Source: Neolentinus lepideus HHB14362 ss-1
Lineage: Eukaryota; Basidiomycota; Agaricomycetes; Gloeophyllales; Gloeophyllaceae
Length of the DNA stretch: 64,000 bases
Direction of reading: 5' to 3'
Assembly: GCA_001632425.1 (NCBI GenBank)
Contig: KV425628.1
Location: 1 to 64,000 of the forward strand
Shown: in pieces, positions 57,120-64,000 of the stretch
Layout of the letters: each line of letters begins with the position of its first letter
How positions within the stretch are numbered: position 1 is the stretch's first letter
Notes under the pieces: generated by a model
Seen by the model: only the letters and a program-made list of their open reading frames with translations
The model's database searches: none
Told to the model about the DNA's origin: nothing
Made by a program: the position numbers and the translations under genes

Positions 57120-58839
57120 ATGAGTAAGCCGAAAGCAAGAGCGCCTTCAACACAAATCACTGGCGTCTACAAGGCAGATTCCATCCGAGTTAGTTAATTT
57201 ACGGAGGCTATCTTACTCGATCATCTTCATACGACTCAGTAGGATGTGGCAGAGTCTCTGGGTATCACGAATGTTCCCGAGTCGGTAGCCTCTGCTCTTG
57301 CTAGCGATGTGGAATATAGAATTCATCAGGTCGTTGAGGTGAGTATTCGTTTAAGTTCACAAACGGTACAGTCTGTGTATTGGCGAATGGAATGAACGTC
57401 ATTTTATGTGCTCCGTGTTCTATCTCGCAAGTCTCCCAGTTCATCGGACTTAACGCAGAATCTACCAGGAAGCTTCACGATTCATGCGGCACGCCCGACG
57501 CACAACAATGACAACGTCCGACATCGACCAAGCTATGCGGGTCCTCAACATCGAGCCTCTTTACGGCCACTCTTCCTATAATCCGCCAACATTCCGACGT
57601 GCTCCACCCTTACCGCAACTCCCACAAGGTGGCACTGTCTACTTTGTCGAAGACGAGGAGATCGACTTCGAGCGCGTGATTCGCGAGGAGAAACTCACGC
57701 TTCCAAAGCCCGTCAACTGGCACGCGCACTGGCTAGCGGTCGAAGGTGTCCAACCGCGTATACCTGAAAACCCTCCCGCAATACCTAAAGAGACTGACGC
57801 TGATGCGACTGTGAAGCTCGAAAACGGTGTCATCTCGACCTTACTACCGCTTACACCCTCCTCGCCCGGTCGGCCTGCAGCGGCTAGGAAACCTCAGCAG
57901 CAGCTAGTGAAGCAGGTTCTCTCCAGGGAGCTGCAACTATACTATGCCCGGCTCACGAACTCGCTAATACCCTCCAAGCCGGAAGACTTCGATCGGGAGA
58001 AAAAGACCGCAGCATTGGCGACACTGAGACATGACGCCGGACTGCAGCCACTGCTGCCGTACCTTGTGCAGTGGGTAGGAGAGGGCGTTGTGGGTGCACT
58101 GAAGGAGGGTGCGACGAGGGAAGAAGATGGTCGGGTACTGGAGGTGCTGTTAGACGTTACGGCAGCATTATTGGATAATCAGTCGATGCTAGTCGAGCCA
58201 TACGTGAGTTAACATACAGACCATCATCGCTTCAATTCTGAAACATTGATCTGGTCTTCCGTAACCACAGCTGCACCAAATCCTCCCTCCCATCCTCTCT
58301 ATGCTCCTTAATTCCACCCTCCCGCCCTCGCACGCAGCACACCTGCGTACCTCCGCCTCGCAAATCCTCTCGCGGATCCTTACAGCACACTCTACCACCT
58401 ATCCCTCGTTGTCTCCTCGGATCATGAAGGCACTATTGCTGGCGCTCATATCTCCCGGGAAGAGCAAGGGCGCGAGGGAAGGCGCGGTAAGAGGGATGAC
58501 TGCCATTGGAAAGGAGGCGGTGAGGAAGGGGCTTGTAGAAGGTGGAGGTGCGAGAATTGTGGGGAGTGAGTATGGTGGTGATGAGAGAAGTGAGCCGGTG
58601 ATTGCTGTAATGGTGAGACATTACACATCGGGAAGTCATCCGACTCTAAACTAATGTAACTGGGTATCCAGGACGCCTTCCGGACTTTGCAGGAGCCGTC
58701 AATTGACCCTGTTCCTTTCACGGATAGCGAGGTACTCTCGCAATTGCGCGAAGTGTTGGGTGATTTTTTCGCGTTCAGGCTGCAGGGGGATGCAGCTTGG
58801 GCGAGAGGTGTGTTGGGGATACCCGCTTCGGGACAGTAG
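57120..58839 (+). CDS. TAF6: TFIID/SAGA subunit TAF6
   Basis: Histone-fold TBP-associated factor of TFIID and SAGA in the nucleus. Exon 1 is MSKPKARAPSTQITGVYKAD. After splicing (CGA|GTTAGT to CAGTAG|GAT) the histone fold reads DVAESLGITNVPESVASALA, SDVEYRIHQVVE, EASRFMRHARRTTMTTSDID and QAMRVLNIEPLYGH. The TAF6C HEAT-repeat region follows (LSRELQLYYARLTNSLIPSK, LQPLLPYLVQWVGEGV, LDVTAALLDNQSMLVEPYLH). The start was set at 57120, the first ATG giving a complete fold. Stop TAG at 58837-58839. About 460 residues, a usual length. Five short introns. Confident on family. Confidence 0.93.
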
Positions 58840-59092
58840 CTTTCAAGTTTCTCCATTTCTCTGAGTCTTCATTTTTGTTGTTTCTTTCACCGCTGCTATG
58901 CCCGTCTACTACCAGCGCTCTCGATATATTGCATACCGATGTTGTATATTCACCTGTGCGCAGCCAATTGAAGCCAAGGCCGCAAAGCTTCTACCCGAGA
59001 TACATGCGAAGTGCCGCTAACGATCCTGGTTCCCACGTTTGCTCTTGCTCTTGCCCTACTACTCTGGTTAGAACCTAGAATCTCAAGCAACG
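58840..59092. other. Short intergenic region between TAF6 and the TRIR-like gene
   Basis: About 250 bp in tandem orientation; pyrimidine-rich towards the next start codon. No other feature. Confidence 0.5.
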
Positions 59093-59797
59093 ATGTCTGC
59101 TGCGTCAACACCTCTGTCTACTGGCGGTTACGGGTCTCCTTCACCAGCATCAGGGTATGGGCACACTCCTTCTCCAGTGCCAGGGTACTCGCCGTCTCCA
59201 GCACCGTCTACCCCGGGAGTGTCCAAGCCAAGTGCATCCAAAGCGAAACCCGCGAATGTGTTTTCTAATGATGGCTCTTTTCTTGAGCGTTTCCAGCGAA
59301 TAAAGCGGGTGAGTGATGGTGATTCTAGTGACCTTGACATAGGTCTTAGAGGGTGATTAGGAGGAGGAAGAGAAGAAGAAGCAGGAGGAAGCGCTTGCGA
59401 AGTGAGTCTAATCGTTCACATTTTACCCAATATTGGCACTAAATTCGAAGTGTATCTGTAGGAAGCGCAATTTTGATGACCGATTTGTGAGTACTCATTC
59501 ATCATCTGTCTTGTACGCCTCTGACGACCGAATTCCTGCAGAGAAAGCGGGGCAAGCGTGCAACGCCTGAGTCTTCTGTTCCAGCCGAGAGTACCGTAGA
59601 TGAGCCTGTAGCTAAGAAGGCGAAGTCTGATTCTACCCTTAGTAGGCCTATGAGTAAGTAATTCTCAATCCCACTGCCTCTATCTTACCCTCGGCTAACG
59701 CAATCTCAAAATTGCAGCTGAGTATGAGCGACAAGTAAAGAGCTATGGTACCAGCCTTAAGGACATTGGGATCGGTGTGAGACCATTAGTGAAATAG
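59093..59797 (+). CDS. TRIR (C19orf43)-like small nuclear protein
   Basis: Protein of about 145 residues. The N-terminus is Pro/Ser/Gly-rich (SPSPASGYGHTPSPVPGYSP). The core NVFSNDGSFLERFQRI and the end GIGVRPLVK match the two landmarks of human TRIR (FANDGSFLE and TRPLVK), a nuclear protein reported to interact with telomerase RNA as an RNase. Between them lies a Glu/Lys coiled-coil stretch (EEEEKKKQEEALAKKRNF) and a basic NLS-like part (FRKRGKR, AKKAKSD). Five exons joined by consensus introns, the last at CCTATGA|GTAAGT to ATTGCAG. Stop TAG at 59795-59797. Function by similarity only. Confidence 0.75.
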
Positions 59798-60110
59798 TTC
59801 GTGTATTGATTGATATCAAATAATGTGAGCCTTGTCACTGTTAACCGCGAGCAATCTGTCGTTTCTGTTCTGCGCTGACCCTCTAGACCCGTAATCCAGT
59901 TATCGCACGATGCGTAATTTCTCTTGTTAGATCTGGCCTTTTGGTCTATCCACATGTATACGTAGTCAAGTTATCAAATTATTATTATTATTATCGTCCA
60001 ATTTCAAGAGAAATGGTATTGGCTGATCAGGGATCTTCCACAAAAATATTGTACACTAGTTGATTACAAGGCTTCCACTGTAGTATGTGCTCGGAAGTTA
60101 TACTCCATAC
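59798..60110. other. Intergenic region between convergent genes
   Basis: Shared 3' region of the TRIR-like gene and the Bbc1-like gene. Contains an (ATT)n microsatellite near 59978-59992. Confidence 0.5.
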
Positions 60111-63100
60111 TTATGAGGCTTCAAGAACTCGATAAACCTGTCACGGTGCCATTAGTCATTATCTAGCAATCAGAGATATCACATACCTTGATGGTTCCAC
60201 TCTTCAGGTCATCCAGGCGGTAGCTCACCGATTCAACGGTCTACGGAATGAAAGTATCAAAGAATGAAATCACTTGAAAGGCTAGAAGGTGCTGACCTGC
60301 TGTCCGACGTGCTGGTTCGCTTGGAACACTCGCACCTTCGACTTCTTCGCCTCAAACTCAGTAACAACACCTATAAGGAGTTCCTCTGTGCCAACATTCT
60401 GGTGATATGTCTGCAGGCCTTTATGTCCTTTGAGCTTCGCATCCTGCGCTGTCAAGATATCGCCTGGCATAATGTCGCTGACGCGCTTCTGCACGGTCGA
60501 GCCCGTCTGAGAATAGACCAGATAGCCATAGATGGGCGGTGAAGGCTCGGATGCGTTGGGCACCTCACTCAATACTGCATCCACAAAACCCGCGTAGGTA
60601 CCATCACCCACTAGAGACTTCTTTGACTTCTCAAAGAAGGTCGTGGCCACTTCACAGACTTGAATGCCGACTTTGCCCCAGATGGTCATCAGCTCGTCCG
60701 GAGATATGTTGACGTCGCCTACAAACTTTGAAACGGCAGGAGCACTAGAAGTTGCAGGCTCAGACGTTTCAGCCTTGATGGCAGGGGGCGGCGGAGGGGG
60801 AGAGGGAGAAGTCGGATAAGTAGTGGAATCTTCAGAGAAGCCAGACGCGGACAGATCGCTCGTGGCACCGAAGTCAAGGGTTCCGCTGGGGATCGTAGGA
60901 AGTTCCCACTGCGACGATGTCATGCTATCAGACGGTTCAGAGTCGGCTGGGGGAGGGGGAGGAGCTGTGGGGGCTGAAGGGGCCGTCCGGGATGGTGGCG
61001 GCCTAGTGGGGCGTGATGGAGGAAGTGGAGGTGGAACATCATCCTCTGGTTCTGCCTCGGAATCAACCATTACGTATTCAGACTGCTGTGGAGGAAGCAT
61101 AGGTGCCTGATGAGCGGTAGCACTAGGCTCTCTTAAGGAGTGTGACGAGTCTGCTGTGGACCGTCGGCCTGTCACACGATGAGGTATTGCGGGCACCGGT
61201 GGACGGCTGCCTATGGCTGGAGTAGGTCCAGCTGAGGGTGGGTGGGGCAGACCCGAAGTTGGCCTGTTTGCGCGAGATGGCACAGGTGGAGGAGCCTCCT
61301 CTTCAGCATCCTCATACGTAACCTCCTCAAGCTCACTCTCCTCGGCTTCCACATGAACACCATCGTCTGTTTCTGACTCAGGCTCGACCTCCTTCGGCTT
61401 AGGGGGTGGGGGCGGTCTCGCAAGAGGGGCCGTCCGACGAGGGGGAGGAGGAGATTTGTTATCTTCATGTGGAGGTGGAGGTCGTGCAGGAGGAGGAACA
61501 GCGCCAGGCATCATTCCAAAGCGCATACCACCCATGTTGGCCAGTCGCGCGGCGATCCTCTGCCTCCTAGTCTGTTCATCCTCCTCCTCTTCTTCCACGT
61601 TTCCTTCGACTTCGGGCGCCTCCAGTGGTTCAGTTTGGGCCTCTTCGGAAGTTTCGATAGGCGGCTCATCTTCACGAGGCCGAGCTGGAGGCGGCTGCGG
61701 CCTTACAGGGGGAGGAGCGCCGAATCGGATACCACCCAACTTCGCCATGCGCTCGGCGATGGTGTGCCGGCGAGCCTGCTCAGGATCCTCTTTCTGCTCC
61801 GCAGATTGGGCAGAAGTAGGTTCCTCAGGCAGGTCACCTGGGGTTCCATCGGGAGATGAAGACGAACTTGCTGCAGGAGGAGTGGAGCTAGGCCGAGCAC
61901 CAGGCATGGTGATCGGAGGCAGACCTGGGGACCTCTGCGGACTGTGGAATTGAGGGTCGATTGGATCTGTGCAATATACTGCGTGAGCAACGGATTTCAA
62001 AAGGTATCCGTAATAATCACCTCCATCCGACTCATCCATCACTTCTTCATCGGAGCGCACAGCGAGTACCAAGGGAGGGGGCACAGGCCTTTCCGTTGGT
62101 TGTAGCACGTCAGACACAGGTCTTGTGGACTTCGGAATGAGAGGAGGTGCCACTGGCGTAGGAAGTTCCTCATCATAGATCTCGTGCGTCACAGCTGACG
62201 GGACTGGCGGGGCCCCCTCGCGAACGTCATTTGGAGGTGATACATATCTCACTGGAATTGACGGTACCGGAGTCCTCTCGTCGCGTCCTGCCGACTCGGA
62301 ATGATGAGGCGCGTTACCCTCATCCTCTCGGACTACATCGGGCACTCCGTCGTCTTCATCTGGAAGCTCTTCTTCCGGTTCGAACAGAGGCGGAGGGACA
62401 TGTAGAACAGAGCGGCGAGGCAGCGGTGAAACAACATGCTCTGGAGACTCTGGCTCCAGCTCCGGAGGAGGTGCCGGGGGTGCCTGTGGAGGCGGCATCG
62501 ATTTCGTCACAGATTTAGATTGAGAAACATGACTTTCCGTCGGTACCTCAGCAGTCGATTCTTCGTGAGGCATGACAGGACGTGTAGACATATTTGGAGT
62601 GGGCGGAGGCCGCGCTGCCAGAGGTGGCGGGATGGGGATAGGTGTTGTGGCAGATAAAGGTTCTGCGTCGTCGGAGGGCTCATCATGAAGCTCATATAAT
62701 GTTTCTGGTGCATCCGTACGCTTAGCCAACTCTTGATACTCAACTTCGTCCTCGACCTCCGAGGGAATCTCAGGTCGTCTCAGATCATCATCAGCTTCTA
62801 CAACATGAGAGACCTGTTCATCAGCACGCTGCTCGCGTTCTTCCATTTCATTATATTCATTGTCCTCTTGCTCCTCTTCTGGTAGTGGAGGCTGAGACGA
62901 AACTGACACTTCCCGGCGCGCCCAGTCTGAATCGAGAAACGTCAATCAACAACGATTCTTACAGAACAGTACATAGACCAAAGGAGACTTCAATTACCAT
63001 CCTCTGACTGTCTTCTCCTTGGCTCACCGATCGATCTGACCGAGCCCACACTCGTTCTTCTCTCCGGCACCTCAGGCCGCGCTGATGTCGGAACCGGCGG

Positions 63101-64000
63101 AGGGCTCTCATCAACGTCCGCGCTAACAGATCCTACGCTCGACTTTCTCTGACCAGGTTGTGGTTTCGTGAAAGTAGGGACAGGAGGCGGGCTCGTGGCA
63201 ATATCCATACTACTCTTCCTTGAACCCGCACTTGCGCTTAGGGGCCGTCCGATTCCAATTGAGTCGACACTAGTGCGGCGCTCGACAGGCGAGGAGGTAT
63301 GTGCAACATTGGACTTCGTGCTGTCCCTCTGCTCGAGTGCAGGGGACGATGGAGTCGTGACGCCGAGGCTCTGTTTCCGGACAGGCTCCTGTCTGTCAGC
63401 CGAAGGCGAGAGGGGTGGGGGGGCGGCGAGGGGATTAATGCCGCCCATCTTCGCTAAGCGCTCTGCTACACGCTTACGGCGCACGTCCTCGTCTTCTTCC
63501 GCTTCTTGCTGCTCCTCTTGCTCTGGAACGGCAGCTTCAGCCTCAGGCTCCGCATGTGTCTCAACGGGCTCATCGGCAACAGGAACCTCGGTGTCAGCTG
63601 AAGATTGCTTGACGTGTAGATCCTCAATATGCTTCTCTGCAGCAGCCTCCTCCGCTTCCTCCACTTGCTTGGGCAAGTCCTCAATCTCAGCATCAGCATG
63701 TAATGCGCCCAGGGCAGACAAATCTTCGTTCGGGGCATAGTCCTCGTGAGTAGATACTGCCCCTGGCTCCGGCACAGACGCCTCGACTGGGATCTCCTCA
63801 ACCGCCTTCTGAAGTTCAGCTGGGACCTCAGATTTCGCCTCTACTTCAGGTGCTGGGGTTTCCAGCACGGGCGTGTCGGACGGGCACTCTTTGATAGGCT
63901 CGTCCAAGATCTGCTGCGCTGCAGGGGAGGGCGACTTCGCCGCCTTCCTACGAGGAGGAGCAGCTCGCTTCGGTCCAGTAGGTACCGGCATGGACGACGG
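60111..64000 (-). CDS. BBC1: Bbc1/Mti1-like actin-patch adaptor, 5'-truncated by the window
   Basis: Adaptor at cortical actin patches that tempers Las17/WASP and type I myosin. The recognisable part is the conserved C-terminal domain: LMTIWGKVGIQVCEVATTFF, EKSKKSLVGDGTYAGFVDAV, YGYLVYSQTGSTVQKRVSDI, HKGLQTYHQ and KKSKVRVFQANQHVGQQTVE, ending VYRVLEAS and TAA at 60111-60113. The middle is Pro/Glu-rich with many SH3-binding PPxPP runs. Three copies of a motif occur: VAERLAKMGGINPLA, IAERMAKLGGIRFGA and IAARLANMGGMRFGM. The reading frame is open to the window edge (PSSMPVPTGPKRAAPPRRK), so the expected N-terminal SH3 domain lies beyond 64000. Three introns near the 3' end and one at about 62950. 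Confidence 0.87.

Noticed and set aside
61456..61953. 165-codon + strand frame rich in Gly/Ser
   Set aside because: Antisense shadow of the Pro/Glu-rich Bbc1-like coding region.
1..64000. CRISPR arrays, operons or prokaryotic defence islands
   Set aside because: The sequence is fungal with spliced genes; no regularly spaced repeats or prokaryotic gene organisation were found.

Overview
The window looks like nuclear DNA of a filamentous basidiomycete, probably an Agaricomycete. Genes are compact and broken by many 45-75 nt GT-AG introns. They lie on both strands, and the repertoire is fungal: a phytochrome-type hybrid histidine kinase, a cAMP-receptor-like GPCR, a Ypk1/Gad8 AGC kinase, a Bbc1-type SH3 adaptor, TAF6 and eIF3i. 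No species is claimed. A 100-base run of N at 54651-54750 is a scaffold gap.

Layout. 1-2.3 kb: no gene I can support. 2.4-3.4 kb: short-chain dehydrogenase (+). 3.9-9.6 kb: phytochrome (-). 10.5-12.4 kb: a possible tiny gene and an ABHD12-type alpha/beta hydrolase (-). 13.6-17.4 kb: AGC kinase and an intronless G-patch protein (+). 19.2-20.0 kb: DUF202 membrane protein (-). 21.27-22.53 kb: a 1254-bp non-autonomous element with 261-bp inverted arms and a 6-bp target duplication, ending 47 bp from the 3' end of the GPCR (22.6-24.2 kb, -). 24.8-27.8 kb: DHX33/Dhr2-type DEAH helicase (-). 28.3-32.0 kb: large disordered Ser-rich protein (-). 32.8-34.3 kb: AT-hook protein with three copies of one module (-), divergent from a CYSTM-like Cys-rich mini-protein made of very small exons (34.6-35.2 kb, +). 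35.8-39.0 kb: RRM plus split YTH RNA-binding protein (-). 41.6-44.4 kb: BTB protein (-) and eIF3i (+) sharing a ~135-bp promoter. 44.7-46.1 kb: secreted, probably GPI-anchored protein (-). 46.1-49.4 kb: transposon-like debris. 49.5-50.2 kb: Gly/Gln-rich stress-type small protein (+). 50.5-51.1 kb: decayed gene (-). 51.3-54.0 kb: SVOP-like MFS transporter (-). 56.0-56.5 kb: a second small protein related to the one at 49.5 kb (-). 57.1-58.8 kb: TAF6 (+). 59.1-59.8 kb: TRIR/C19orf43-like protein (+). 60.1-64.0 kb: Bbc1-like adaptor (-), running off the right edge.

The genes do not form one pathway or a biosynthetic cluster. They are mostly core or signalling genes (light sensing, TORC2-type kinase, GPCR, transcription, translation, RNA binding) separated by short intergenic stretches. 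The 20-23 kb and 46-56 kb stretches hold accessory or decayed material. I found no CRISPR array, no tRNA or rRNA gene and no clearly new multi-gene system. The most unusual items are the inverted-repeat element with a tRNA-like B-box motif, the eIF3i start codon carried alone on a 3-nt exon, the micro-exon Cys-rich gene, the RRM plus split-YTH protein, and two unlinked small genes that share a C-terminal motif and an intron position. Gene models were spliced by eye from donor/acceptor sites and reading-frame continuity; no alignment or transcript data were available.
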